Translations under genes and position numbers: made by a program
Assembly (NCBI RefSeq): GCF_001421565.1
Contig: NZ_LMKQ01000002.1
Coordinates: forward strand, 310,001-374,000
Source: Agromyces sp. Leaf222
GTDB taxonomy: Bacteria > Actinomycetota > Actinomycetes > Actinomycetales > Microbacteriaceae
DNA: 64,000 nt
Reading direction: 5' to 3'
Notes under the pieces: model-generated
The model's input: only the letters and a program-made list of their open reading frames with translations
Database searches by the model: none
What the model was told of the DNA's origin: nothing
Part shown: positions 25,294-35,861 of the stretch, piece after piece
Position numbering within the stretch: position 1 is the stretch's first letter
How the letters are laid out: each line of letters begins with the position of its first letter

Positions 25294-26237
25294 AGCCGGA
25301 TGCCCTCATACAGGCCTACGTCGCCGAAGTCGTGCGCCACCTGCCGAGGAAGCAGCGCGCCGACGTCGGGTTCGAACTGCACTCGCTGCTGACCGAGGAA
25401 CTGCGCGGGCGTGCCGGCGACAGCGAGCCCGACACGGAGGCGACGCTCGAACTGCTCGCGAGCTTCGGGCGACCCGCCGAGGTGGCCGACCGCTACCGGC
25501 CGACCGGATTCACGATCATCCGCCCCGCGGACGCGCCCCGCTTCGCCTGGGTCTCGCTCGTCGGCGTGGGCGTCCAATGGGTGATCACGCTCATCGCCAC
25601 CTACACCGCCCCGGCGACCGGTGCCGGCGACGACTGGCTCAGCCGACTCGGCACCTGGTGGCTGTCCGCGGGGCTGGGCGCATTCTGGTGGCCCGGTCTG
25701 CTCGTCTCGTTGAGCATCGTCGCGGCGGTGATCGCGGCGCGGCGCGGCGCCGATGCCCCGGAGTGGACGCCCCGAGCTGCCGCGATGCTCGACCGCGACA
25801 GCATCCGTCGCCCGCTGTACGTGCTCGCGATCGCCGGCGCTCTCGTGGGCATCGCGGCCCTGGTGGCCGCGATCAACCTCGCCAGATGGTGGCCCGGGCT
25901 GCCGCAGCCACTGCTCGACGCGTTCGTGATCGACGAGGACTTCTTGGCCACACGGGCTCCGTGGGCACTCGTGCTCTGGGCGGCGAGCTTGGCGAGCATG
26001 ATCGCCGTCCTCGTCGCGGGGCGCTGGACGCGCACGACCAGGCTGCTCGGCATCGTCGGAGACGTGCTCTGGGTCGTCCTGCTCACCTGGTGGGTCGCGG
26101 CCGGTCCGATCTTCGTGCAGCCCTACGCCGACTCCGTGACCAAAGGATGCCTCCTCCTCGTCGCCGGGCTCTGCGTGCTCGATCTCGTGATCACCGCCCG
26201 CCACGTGCGCCAGGGCATCCCCGAGCCGGCGGTCTAG
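25290..26237 (+). CDS. HAAS-domain (DUF1700-like) membrane protein
   Basis: A 315-residue protein. Residues 1-70 are the HAAS signature domain (ALIQAYVAEVVRHLPRKQRADV and ELRGRA, FGRPAEVADRY). Then come about seven transmembrane helices. It is translationally coupled to PadR, and GGGGAGAAG gives it its own ribosome-binding site. HAAS proteins act with PadR regulators as membrane sensors; their signal is unknown. Confidence 0.75.
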   Translation: MKPDALIQAYVAEVVRHLPRKQRADVGFELHSLLTEELRGRAGDSEPDTEATLELLASFGRPAEVADRYRPTGFTIIRPADAPRFAWVSLVGVGVQWVITLIATYTAPATGAGDDWLSRLGTWWLSAGLGAFWWPGLLVSLSIVAAVIAARRGADAPEWTPRAAAMLDRDSIRRPLYVLAIAGALVGIAALVAAINLARWWPGLPQPLLDAFVIDEDFLATRAPWALVLWAASLASMIAVLVAGRWTRTTRLLGIVGDVLWVVLLTWWVAAGPIFVQPYADSVTKGCLLLVAGLCVLDLVITARHVRQGIPEPAV

Positions 26238-26445
26238 CGGCGTCCGAGGCTGAACGTTGCCGATCGCGAGAAGAGTGCGTCGACATCCTCGGCTCTTGCG
26301 TGAGTCGAGGAGTACCGCGATCGCGGCGCCGCCGACGACGTAGGCGTCCACCTTTCTCGGCGCGGGCAGCGAGACGTTCCCCGAGCTCGGTGAGGAGCTC
26401 GAGCAGTTCGTTCGCGGTGAACAGCTTCGGTTCGTCGTCAGGCAA
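26238..26445 (-). pseudogene. Remnant of a nucleotidyltransferase gene (two frameshifts, 3' truncated)
   Basis: Reading the minus strand from a TTG at 26445 gives PDDEPKLFTANELLELL and ELGERLAARAEK. The frame then breaks, but the next frame continues with DAYVVGGAAIAVLLDSRK, and after a second shift the third frame gives AEDVDALFSRS. Joined, these match the start of a nucleotidyltransferase (VVGG...DxD) of the DUF6036/AbiEii type. The reading stops at the end of the convergent HAAS gene. Two lesions in about 100 bp show that it is dead. Confidence 0.7.
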
Positions 26446-26773
26446 CGAGGAGGTCCCGTTTCCGCATCAAGATGCCCTTCTCACGGAACTCCGGCTCCGC
26501 CGTCTGACGGATCATGTCGAGGTACCGTTCAGCGGGGCGTCCTGGTGTTGCCGGCAGCCACTCCTCCGAGAGCGCAGGCTTTCGCATCCATGCTGGCGGC
26601 CGGATCTTCCGCCGCTTCGCGTCCCATGCGATCGCGGTCGCGAGCAGTGTGTCCCACCGGTCATCGCCGGTCGTCGGCGGCTCCCGGAGGAAGTCCAGGA
26701 GTACACGAGGCTGCTGCGGCCGTTCATCGAGGACGCCGTACCGGCGCTCGGCTAGGCGACCTCGCCTCAGCGT
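26440..26773 (-). pseudogene. 5'-truncated companion gene of the nucleotidyltransferase remnant
   Basis: An open frame (LAERRYGVLDE ... ATAIAWDAKRRKIRPP ... EWLPATPGRPAERYL ... RKRDLLVA) of about 110 codons ends by overlapping the nucleotidyltransferase start. It has no start codon upstream: directly before it lies the stop of the next gene (26774). The frame is intact and well coded, so the loss of its beginning looks recent. Function unrecognised; it looks like the C-terminal part of the protein that often precedes such nucleotidyltransferases. Only a short internal ATG (26594) remains. Confidence 0.6.
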
Positions 26774-27286
26774 TCAGGTCATCGGTCGCGGGCTCGGCGT
26801 GGCCCGGCGACTCCGAAGCGCGAGGACGACCGGAAGGACGATGGCCGCCACGAACGCGGCAGCGCTCGTGAGGTACAGCACGTTCGCCCAGCGTGAGTGG
26901 TCGCCGCCAGAGATGGCGAACGTATCCGCGAGCGCCATGCCTGCTGGGAACGATGCTGCGAAGTAGGCGGGGGCGCCGCAGGCGAGGATCAGCAGCACGA
27001 TGACGGCGACGACTTGGGGCGACGCGCTCGACGCCGCGGCTGCGTACAGCCAGACTCCGATAGCCAGGAGGAGACCGAAGCCCACGAAGATGATCACGGG
27101 GAGCGGCGACACCGACTCGCCTGCCGCTTCCAGCGTCGCATGAATCTCATCGAGCGCGAGACCCGGCGCAGCGGCCAGCGGGTTGAGAACCAGGATCTGC
27201 AACGCGCCCAGCCCAGCATATGCAGCAGTCGCCAGGATGCCACTGATCGCGATCAGCACCGCCGGCCGAGAAGAGAAGCGCCCCAT
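26774..27286 (-). CDS. Four-helix membrane protein, function unknown
   Basis: A 170-residue hydrophobic protein with helices near residues 9-30, 60-80, 88-108 and 130-155, and a basic tail (RSRRATPSPR). I recognise no family. It ends three bases before the truncated companion gene. Confidence 0.65.
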   Translation of the reverse strand: MGRFSSRPAVLIAISGILATAAYAGLGALQILVLNPLAAAPGLALDEIHATLEAAGESVSPLPVIIFVGFGLLLAIGVWLYAAAASSASPQVVAVIVLLILACGAPAYFAASFPAGMALADTFAISGGDHSRWANVLYLTSAAAFVAAIVLPVVLALRSRRATPSPRPMT

Positions 27287-27429
27287 ACGCCAAATCTAGG
27301 TGCCTTCCGGGCACCTTGGAATGCCGTCGGTTCGTCAGCTGGCCCGGTGACCGGATGTCCCTCAGAGGGGTCCGCTTGCGGCCCTGGGCACCGCGTAGGC
27401 CGACCCAACTTCGGAGCAGTCCGTCCGGC

Positions 27430-28032
27430 TTAGAGCGGTCCGAGGACATCGCGCACGTCGGCGTGCAGTCGCAGGTCCTCCAGTACGGTGAGCAGCTGCC
27501 GTTCCTCGTAGCGGAAGTGGTTCTCCATGATCGCGGCCACGCCCTCCAGATGCCGGTCGAGCTCTGCAGGCGAAGCGGCGCGGTCGAGGGCGTCGCGGAG
27601 ACCGCCGAGGAGGTGGCCGATCATCGAGTGGTCCCTCTCGAGATTCCGCAGGATCGGCGCGAGGTGGGGGTGCACTTCCTCGATCGCCGGGAACAGTGCA
27701 CGGTCCTCGCCGCGATGGTGTCCGTCCAGAGCTGCGCAGAAGCCGTGGCAGAAGAGCAGCAGGTCACGGCCGGCTTGCTCGGACGTTGCGCCGTGCTGCA
27801 CGGCCTCTCGGGCGACAGCGAGGGCGTCTCGGAGACGCTGGTGCACCGTGCGCAGTTCAACGCTCCAGGCGAGGAGCCTGGTCGTGTCGCGCTCAACCAC
27901 GCGACGACGAAGGGAGTGATGCGAGCATCCGCAGTCCTTCGGTTCGGCGCCTCCATGCCTGACACGGTCTGCCACCGGCACGCGACGCTTCCACAAGCGT
28001 AACCGGGCACGCCGTTGAGTGGCTGACGCCAC
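27430..28032 (-). CDS. Hemerythrin-like (HHE) domain protein
   Basis: A 200-residue frame from GTG. The iron-binding residues are in VHQRLRDAL, LDGHHRGEDRALFP, LERDHSMIGHLLGG and MENHFRYEERQLL, giving the His/Glu set of a di-iron HHE four-helix bundle at about residues 60-185. The first 50 residues are basic and contain CGCSHH, perhaps a further metal site. The true start might be internal (27900). Such proteins bind O2, NO or iron. It stands alone. Confidence 0.8.
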   Translation of the reverse strand: MASATQRRARLRLWKRRVPVADRVRHGGAEPKDCGCSHHSLRRRVVERDTTRLLAWSVELRTVHQRLRDALAVAREAVQHGATSEQAGRDLLLFCHGFCAALDGHHRGEDRALFPAIEEVHPHLAPILRNLERDHSMIGHLLGGLRDALDRAASPAELDRHLEGVAAIMENHFRYEERQLLTVLEDLRLHADVRDVLGPL

Positions 28033-28155
28033 AATGCGGGGGTCCCCCTGCCGATCCTCTGTGCGTGCTGGCGCCTACGCGTCTGCGAACGAGGCGGCAG
28101 GGTGCCATCTCCGGCGAGTCTTGAAGGGTGTCTCCCGGAGGTGGACAATGCAACC

Positions 28156-29040
28156 ATGGGCGCACGCTCGAACCGCCGCGCCGGCGTAGGGGGTACGCCG
28201 CGGATCGCCGCAGTTCCGGGCGCGATCCTCTTCATCGTGGCATGTCTTGCGGCTTGCACAGTGATGCCTGAGTCCGCCGCACCGACGGCGACGCCACTCG
28301 CAGAGCCGTTCGTTCCGTTCGCGTCGCCGAGCGGAACGGAATTTCCACAGCCCTCCGTACCCACCGCAACCGAAACGCCGTTCCTTGTTCCAGCATTCGA
28401 TGGCGCAGAGCCGCTGCCCGTGGAAGACGGCACGACACACGTTCTGAAGAACCTGAACCAGGACGCTTCGGCTTTCCACACGGTCGAGTACACGATCCCA
28501 CCCGGGTGGGCGACCGGTGGCGTCTACATCGGCAAGAAGCTCGGCCAGCCCGGCGAGGTTGCGATCAGCTTCTGGACGCCCTCCGGCGTCTATTCGGACC
28601 CATGCCGGCGAACCGCGAACCTGAGTCCGATCGACCTTGCCGTCCACACCCACGACGGTGGCGGCGAGCTCATCCTCTTGGCCTATCCCCGGATCGGGCT
28701 TTCGGCGCAGGACGGCCGTGCGGCTACCGAACCACGTTCGCTGATCGTCGACGATCCTTCTGAGGCCGGTGGAACCATCGCGCTCCGACTCGAGCTGACC
28801 GTACCCGCGGATCTCGACCCTGCCTCGTGCGACGACGGCGTCTACGTGGCGTGGCCGGGCGCCCGTGCGGGCGATCGCCCGAACGACAACCATGTCGCGG
28901 GACAGATGGACATCGTCTACCTGGTCGACGTCGACCATGGGCCGCTCGTCATCGACGCGTCCTTCCGGCCCGGCTCCTCGCCCGAGGACATCGAAGAGCT
29001 CTACGCCGTGCTCGGATCGATCGTCATGGACCGGTACTGA
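28156..29040 (+). CDS. Putative lipoprotein, function unknown
   Basis: About 294 residues from ATG 28156 (the frame extends to 28102). A basic start is followed by a hydrophobic segment ending in CLAACT, a lipobox. A Thr/Pro-rich linker (about residues 30-75) leads to a domain of about 200 residues, with IPPGWATGGVYIGKKLG and FWTPSGVYSDPC, that I do not recognise. Two Cys pairs may form disulfides. Confidence 0.65.
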   Translation: MGARSNRRAGVGGTPRIAAVPGAILFIVACLAACTVMPESAAPTATPLAEPFVPFASPSGTEFPQPSVPTATETPFLVPAFDGAEPLPVEDGTTHVLKNLNQDASAFHTVEYTIPPGWATGGVYIGKKLGQPGEVAISFWTPSGVYSDPCRRTANLSPIDLAVHTHDGGGELILLAYPRIGLSAQDGRAATEPRSLIVDDPSEAGGTIALRLELTVPADLDPASCDDGVYVAWPGARAGDRPNDNHVAGQMDIVYLVDVDHGPLVIDASFRPGSSPEDIEELYAVLGSIVMDRY

Positions 29041-29262
29041 CTCCGGCGACTCGCCCGACGTCATTCATTGGCGAGCAGCGCGCGGGTGGCGCGGTGCCAT
29101 GCGCTGCCCGCTGACCATCCATCTGCGGGCGCATCCGACTGGAGGCGTCGATTCTTTCGCACTCCCGCTCGTGCGGTCGTCGAGTTCCTTGAGGCACATC
29201 AGCTTCGACCAAGGCACTGACTAGTCGCCGCTTGCTGCGGGTGCCGACTGGGTCCGTCTGCT

Positions 29263-30498
29263 CTACTGCAGTTGGTCGCGGCGGCGTGTCAGGTTCGCGG
29301 TCTCGGCCGTGTTGCCCGCCAGATCGATGGCTTCGTCATACGCGGCGCGGGCGTCTTGGGTGCGGCCCAGCCTGCGCAGCAGGTCGGCGCGGGTGGCGTG
29401 GAAGGCGTGGTAGCCGTTCAACCCCTTTTCGAGCCGATCGACCGTTGCAAGTGCCACGTCCGGGCCGTCGAGTTCGGCGACCGCGACGGCCCTGTTGAGG
29501 GCGATGATCGGTGACGGGTCGACGTTCACGAGCTGATCGTAGAGGGCGAGGATCTGTGACCAGTCGGTGTCGCGGATGTCGCGAGCGGAGGTGTGCACGG
29601 CACCGATCGCCGCGAGGATTTGGTAGCGACCGGGGACCTCACCGGTAGCGGCGGCGGCCAGGCGCTCGCGCACCAGCCGATGACCCTCAGCAATGAGCAC
29701 CGGGTTCCAGGCGCCACGGTCCTGCTCGTCGAGCGGGATCAGTTCGCCGTCGACCGAGATCCGGGCTGTGCTGCGGGCCTCGGTGAGAAGCATCAACGCC
29801 AGCAACCCGGTCACCTCACCGTCCTCCGGCATCAGGTCACGGACCAGGCGCGTGAGCCGGATCGCCTCGGCCGTCAGGTCGGCACGTACCGGGCCAGTGT
29901 CGGGGCCGGTCGCCATGTAGCCCTCGTTGAAGACCAGGAAGAGCACGGCGAGGACAGCGGAGACGCGGTCGGGGAGATCCGCCGCCGACGGCACCCGGTA
30001 CGGGATGCGAGCCGCCTTGATCTTGGCTTTCGCGCGGGTGATCCGCTGCCCCATCGTGCTCTCGGGCACGATGAAGGCGCGAGCGATCTCTGGCACGGTC
30101 AGACCAGCGATCATGCGCAGGGTCAGCGCCACCCGGGCCTCCATCGCCAACGCCGGATGACAGCAGGTGAAGATCAGCCGGAGCCGGTCGTCATCGATGG
30201 CACCGATCGACTCCGGTGGGGTGTTGTCGGACACCATCAGAGCCTCCTTGTGCTTGGCGTCGCGTCGGTTCTCGCGCCGCAGTCGATCGATGGCCTTGCG
30301 GTTCGCCGTGGTGGTGAGCCAGGCGCCTGGGATTGGTGGCACGCCGTCGGCCGGCCACCGGGCGACAGCGGTCGCGAAGGCCTCGGCCGCAGCCTCCTCG
30401 GCGAGGTCGAGGTTGCCGAAGCGTCGGGTCAAGCCGGCGACCACCCGGGCCCACTCGTCACGGTAGGCCCGGGTGATCGCGTCCTCGACGTCGCTCAC
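29263..30498 (-). CDS. ECF sigma factor, ECF42 type, with TPR-like C-terminus
   Basis: A 411-residue sigma factor with GTG start at 30498, overlapping the DGPF gene stop by GTGA. Sigma-2 is at about residues 8-80 (ITRAYRDEWARVVAGLTRRFG, WLTTTANRKAIDRLRR) and sigma-4 at about 115-180 (TLRMIAGLTVPEIARAFIVPESTMGQRITRAK). The 220-residue C-terminal domain (ALYDQLVNVDPSPIIALNRAVAVAE) is the DUF6596/TPR-like extension of ECF42. No anti-sigma factor is seen; ECF42 factors are controlled through this domain. Targets are usually the adjacent DGPF genes. Confidence 0.88.
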   Translation of the reverse strand: MSDVEDAITRAYRDEWARVVAGLTRRFGNLDLAEEAAAEAFATAVARWPADGVPPIPGAWLTTTANRKAIDRLRRENRRDAKHKEALMVSDNTPPESIGAIDDDRLRLIFTCCHPALAMEARVALTLRMIAGLTVPEIARAFIVPESTMGQRITRAKAKIKAARIPYRVPSAADLPDRVSAVLAVLFLVFNEGYMATGPDTGPVRADLTAEAIRLTRLVRDLMPEDGEVTGLLALMLLTEARSTARISVDGELIPLDEQDRGAWNPVLIAEGHRLVRERLAAAATGEVPGRYQILAAIGAVHTSARDIRDTDWSQILALYDQLVNVDPSPIIALNRAVAVAELDGPDVALATVDRLEKGLNGYHAFHATRADLLRRLGRTQDARAAYDEAIDLAGNTAETANLTRRRDQLQ

Positions 30499-30818
30499 GC
30501 GAACGGTCGCACCTCGATCTTCCGGTCGCAGACCTTCGAAGCCTCTGCTGCGAGGGCGAGCGCCACATCCAGATCGGGCGCCTCCCACACCCAGAGGCCG
30601 GCGAGGTACTCCTTCGACTCCACGAAGGGTCCGTCGCTGATCACCGGCTCCTCGCCCCGGTTGTCGATGACCGTGGCCGCGTCAGGGTCTGCGAGTCCGC
30701 CCGCGAACACCCAATAGCCGTCGGCGATCAGACGCTCGTTGAACGCGCTGATCCCCGGCCGCTTGTCCAAGCTGCCGGGATTGCTCTTGTCATCGATCAC
30801 GGAAATGAAGTACTGCAT
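30495..30818 (-). CDS. DGPF-domain (YCII-related) protein
   Basis: A 107-residue protein starting MQYFISVIDDKS with the defining motif SDGPFVESKEYLAG and a C-terminal KVCDRKIEVRPF. This family is the standard partner of ECF42 sigma factors. Its activity is unknown. First gene of the two-gene operon. Confidence 0.88.
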   Translation of the reverse strand: MQYFISVIDDKSNPGSLDKRPGISAFNERLIADGYWVFAGGLADPDAATVIDNRGEEPVISDGPFVESKEYLAGLWVWEAPDLDVALALAAEASKVCDRKIEVRPFA

Positions 30819-30866
30819 CTGAAGATCCTCTCCTTCGGTTTCATGTCAGCGTGCGGCTCGTCAGTG

Positions 30867-31226
30867 TCATTGCGGGCCCGCGGGATGCGCGAGGTCGTAG
30901 GCGCGGGAGATCTTCGCCGGGACGACCATGCGCCAGGCATCGACGACGAGCTCGCGGGCCTCGGCCGGCTCAAGGGCTACGAGATCGGCGTGGACCCAGT
31001 TGAAGCGCAGATCCGAGTCCGAGGGCATCTGGAACTTGCGTGGATTCCCGGCGACGAGCGCTGCCCGCTCCTCCTTCGGGAAGGCGAACCCCATCACGCG
31101 CTGGTCGAGGGAGAACGCGACGTAGACCATCTGACCGACGCGGAACTTCAATCGCCCGCGCACGGTGGCATGGTAGGAGCGCTCCAACTCCGCGCCCAGC
31201 GCTTGAACGTCGTCGATGACCGCCAT
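30867..31226 (-). CDS. MmcQ/YjbR-family protein
   Basis: A 119-residue protein with FPKEERAALVAGNPRKFQMP and VHADLVALEPAEARELVVDAWRMV, matching the CyaY-like MmcQ/YjbR fold. These proteins bind DNA weakly; the role is unclear. No obvious partner. Confidence 0.75.
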   Translation of the reverse strand: MAVIDDVQALGAELERSYHATVRGRLKFRVGQMVYVAFSLDQRVMGFAFPKEERAALVAGNPRKFQMPSDSDLRFNWVHADLVALEPAEARELVVDAWRMVVPAKISRAYDLAHPAGPQ

Positions 31227-31401
31227 GTCTACAGCCTCTCAGGCGTTTTTCGACGCGGGGCGATCCGCGATCCGCAGGGAGCGCTGTGTGCGGTCGTTTC
31301 ACAGCCCGCATCTCCTGAGTTCTTCACGTAGCCGCGCGCCTCGACGATCTGCCGTCCCGGACGCGGATCAGGTTTACGCCGTGTACCTCGATCGGACGGC
31401 A

Positions 31402-32013
31402 TCAGAAGGTTGCGTAGTTGGGGCGGCCAGTCGGCCGATATGTCTGAATCATCACTCCCTTGGAATCGGAACGCGAGTCGGCCAGCTTCATCGCGATGTC
31501 TCGACCTGAGTCTGCGAAGAGTCGGGCTCCCTGCCCCAGGACCACGGGGATGATGATGAGTTCCATTTCGTCGACGAGGTCCTTCTCGAGGAGCCACTGG
31601 ATGAGACGGCTGCTTCCGTGTACCTGCAGTTCGCCGTCGCCGCTGGCTTTCAGTTCCGTGATGGCGGCGAAGAGGTCGTCTCCGAGGACTGCTGTGTTCG
31701 GCCATTCCGGTTCCGTCAGTGTTCTGGATGCCACGTACTTCGGCTTCGAGTTCAACGCCACTCCAATTGGGTGTCGTTTCAGGTCCTCGATGGTGCCCCA
31801 GAATTCGTGGAGGATGTCGTATGTTCGACGGCCGAAGAGGAACGCATCGGCCCGCTGGAACGTCGCGGCAATGTGGTCGCGGGTCGTGTCGTCACCCGCT
31901 CCCCTCGCCCATCCGCCGCGTTCGAATCCTCCCTCGAGGTCTTCAACAGTTGGGCCGCCGTTGCCCTGAGTTACTCCGTCAAGAGTGAGCTGCGTGATCG
32001 TCGTAAGTTTCAT
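31402..32013 (-). CDS. RibD C-terminal/dihydrofolate-reductase-like protein
   Basis: A 203-residue protein starting at the ATG 32013. LTLDGVTQGNG, FGRRTYDILHEFW and the NADPH-binding segment ELQVHGSSRLIQWLLEKDLVDEMELIIIPVVLG are typical of the dihydrofolate-reductase-family proteins of actinobacteria (YyaP-type). Substrate not known. Confidence 0.82.
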   Translation of the reverse strand: MKLTTITQLTLDGVTQGNGGPTVEDLEGGFERGGWARGAGDDTTRDHIAATFQRADAFLFGRRTYDILHEFWGTIEDLKRHPIGVALNSKPKYVASRTLTEPEWPNTAVLGDDLFAAITELKASGDGELQVHGSSRLIQWLLEKDLVDEMELIIIPVVLGQGARLFADSGRDIAMKLADSRSDSKGVMIQTYRPTGRPNYATF

Positions 32014-32436
32014 TTGCCTGGTTCTCCATGACTTCGGCACCCACGTTGGGGGCCGTTCATGAAGTCAACGAACGACTCCGCGCGAATCCGACACCAATCG
32101 AGAAACCTGTTCAGACAAGAAGTCTCACGGCGAGCACTCCGGATCGAACGGATCCCGACACCGGGAACATCGACTACTCGCCATACCTGCACGCCAGGAC
32201 TCGGCGGCCCTACCGACGACCTCACCAGCGCACTGGACGTGGAATGGCACGCGGACCCAGCCGTTGTCGAACGAGAACGAGCTGCATTCGCTGCCCGATA
32301 CCTCTGCGCGGCACACGCCCGCGCTTTGTGACGTCGGGTCTCTACCCCGCGTCTACGTGGTGGAACGTTCGTCCGGCACTCGAATGGACTGGGAACAGCT
32401 CGGCCCGCCTGCTCTCCTCGAGCGACGAAGACCTCA
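32014..32436. other. Gap without recognised gene
   Basis: About 420 bp between the reductase and OhrR genes. Several open frames exist on both strands, but none has recognisable domains or a consistent codon bias; the GC content is lower than in neighbouring genes. Possibly decayed sequence. Confidence 0.4.
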
Positions 32437-32901
32437 TCATCCTCGCGCTCCGGGCACAAACTCCGCGGCGCGTTCATCAAGGGCGGCGACGAGCTTGCGC
32501 ATCTCCTCGTGCAGATGGTCGGCATCGCGATCGCTGTAGTGGAACGTGCTGAAGACCTTTGCCACGAGATCCTTCCCCCGTTCCTCGAGCTTGCGGCCTG
32601 GTGTGGTCAGGCGCACCAGCACGGATCGCTCGTCGGTGGTGCTGCGCTCGCGCGTCACGAAACCGGCCGCCTCGAGCCGCTTCAGCAGCGGTGACAGCGT
32701 GCCAGAGTCGAATCGCAGCGCGGCGCCGAGTTCTTTGACCGTCTGTGGATCGCGATCCCACAACACGAGCATGGCCATGTACTGCGGGTAAGTGAGCCCC
32801 AACTCGCGCAGCGCGGGCCGGTAGGCGTTGTCGAGCTCTCGTGCAGCGACATGCACCGCAAAGCAGGCTAGATCATCGGGCAGGACTCCCATGGGGAGCA
32901 T
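32437..32901 (-). CDS. OhrR-type MarR regulator (organic peroxide sensor)
   Basis: A 154-residue MarR protein with the reactive Cys near the N-terminus (DDLACFAVHVAARELDNAY), as in OhrR. The wing helix region is LRFDSGTLSPLLKRLEAAGFV, then TTDERSVLVRLT. Oxidation of that Cys releases DNA. Divergent from ohr, with a shared operator region. No Shine-Dalgarno before the start, so translation may be leaderless. Confidence 0.88.
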   Translation of the reverse strand: MLPMGVLPDDLACFAVHVAARELDNAYRPALRELGLTYPQYMAMLVLWDRDPQTVKELGAALRFDSGTLSPLLKRLEAAGFVTRERSTTDERSVLVRLTTPGRKLEERGKDLVAKVFSTFHYSDRDADHLHEEMRKLVAALDERAAEFVPGARG

Positions 32902-32912
32902 CTTACGTCAAT

Positions 32913-32943
32913 TTGACAGCACACATTTGAGTTGTGTACAACT
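32913..32943 (+). promoter_or_regulatory. Promoter of ohr with OhrR operator
   Basis: TTGACA (32913-32918) and TACAAC (32937-32942) are 18 bp apart. The palindrome AGTTGT-GT-ACAACT (32930-32943) covers the -10 box. This is a plausible OhrR target. Confidence 0.65.
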
Positions 32944-32977
32944 AAGTTGCTGCCAATACAGCTTGAGGAGCTACCCC

Positions 32978-33394
32978 ATGAACGCGATATACACCGCCGT
33001 GGCCACGTCTTCGGGACGGGACAGCCGTGCCGTCACATCAGACGGCCGGCTCGACGTCATGCTCGCCATGCCGAAGGAGATGGGCGGTACTGGTGAGGGG
33101 ACGAATCCAGAACAGCTGTTCGCTGCGGGGTACGCAGCCTGCTTCTCGACGTCGCTCGGGATAGTGGCGAAGCGCATGGCGATCGACACGCGGGACGTGG
33201 CAGTCACCGCGGAAGTGAGCCTGGTTCCAAGGGTGGGCGGCTCGGGCTTCACACTTGCAACTGTCCTTCGGGTCGAGTTGCCCGAGCACATTGCGGAAGG
33301 TTCCGCCCGAGCACTGGTCGACGCAACGCATCAGGTCTGCCCCTACTCGAACGCGACCCAGGGCAACATGCCCGTCGAGATCGTGATCGAATGA
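32978..33394 (+). CDS. ohr: Organic hydroperoxide resistance protein
   Basis: A 138-residue Ohr/OsmC protein. GAGGAG precedes the ATG by 7 bases. The two reactive Cys are in FAAGYAACFSTSLG (about Cys59) and THQVCPYSNAT (about Cys123). It reduces organic and lipid peroxides using dihydrolipoyl thiols. Controlled by the divergent OhrR. Confidence 0.92.
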   Translation: MNAIYTAVATSSGRDSRAVTSDGRLDVMLAMPKEMGGTGEGTNPEQLFAAGYAACFSTSLGIVAKRMAIDTRDVAVTAEVSLVPRVGGSGFTLATVLRVELPEHIAEGSARALVDATHQVCPYSNATQGNMPVEIVIE

Positions 33395-33467
33395 CTCAGC
33401 CAAGCCGGTCCGTGATCGGACGTCAGCAAGCGCATCCGCTATCGGTGATGGAACTAGAGTCGAGCGG

Positions 33468-33944
33468 GTGAGCAGGGTCGTTCTGATGTGCGGGCCGGCG
33501 GGATCCGGAAAATCGACCGTCGCCAGAGAACTCGAAGCGAAGGGCATGACCCGCCTCTCGTTCGACCGGGAAGCCTGGCGACGTGGGATCCATGTGATGC
33601 CTCTCCCGGCCGAGGTACATGAAGAGATCGAGCGGGAACTCCGTGACCGCCTCGTCGCACTGGTCAAGGCCGGTGTCGATGTTGTCGTCGACTTCTCGCT
33701 CTGGTCGAGACGATCTCGCCTCGCGTATCGTGACCTGCTGCGACCGCTCGGAGTGGTACCCGAAACGATCTACCTCGCGACGCCACGAGCAGTTGCGCTT
33801 GAACGGATGCAGGCACGCGGCCATGAGCACGCGGACGACTACGCACTCGCTGCGGACCTCGCGGCCGAGTATTTCGATCACTTCGAGCCCCCGACCCCCG
33901 ACGAGGGTCCGCTGACCGTACTTGGAGCCACCAGGCCGCAATAG
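33468..33944 (+). CDS. Small P-loop kinase-like protein
   Basis: A 158-residue AAA_33-type protein with GTG start. Walker A is CGPAGSGKST (residues 8-17); FDREAWRRG is a typical substrate-binding turn and VVVDFSLWSRRSR includes the second acidic residue. Related to small kinases such as Zeta-like or gluconate-kinase-type proteins; substrate unknown. The last 30 residues (YFDHFEPPTPDEG) follow the family. Confidence 0.75.
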   Translation: MSRVVLMCGPAGSGKSTVARELEAKGMTRLSFDREAWRRGIHVMPLPAEVHEEIERELRDRLVALVKAGVDVVVDFSLWSRRSRLAYRDLLRPLGVVPETIYLATPRAVALERMQARGHEHADDYALAADLAAEYFDHFEPPTPDEGPLTVLGATRPQ

Positions 33945-34172
33945 CCGGTCCTCCCCGGGGCCGCACTGGCCGCGCATGCCATCGCGATGGGTGACACGCT
34001 GGCTCGGCCCGTCGCGATTCCCGTAAGACCCGCCCGCGAGCATTCTCGGTGAGGGTACGTCATCCGCTCCAGGCGAGGCAGGGTGATCGGCTCTGCGAGC
34101 GATCGAGCCTGCGACCGACCCGCACCGACCCGCACCCGCCCGAACGCACGCCGCCGCGCAGCCGCCCGCGCA

Positions 34173-35801
<1,629 letters not shown>

Positions 35802-35861
35802 GGGGGCGGTTCCTTTCATCGTCGTTGATGGTGCGGGGCTCGGCGTCGACGCCGAAGAACG

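Noticed and set aside
32059..32331. 90-codon plus-strand frame in the gap before OhrR
   Set aside because: No recognisable domain, poor codon bias and no clear ribosome-binding site.
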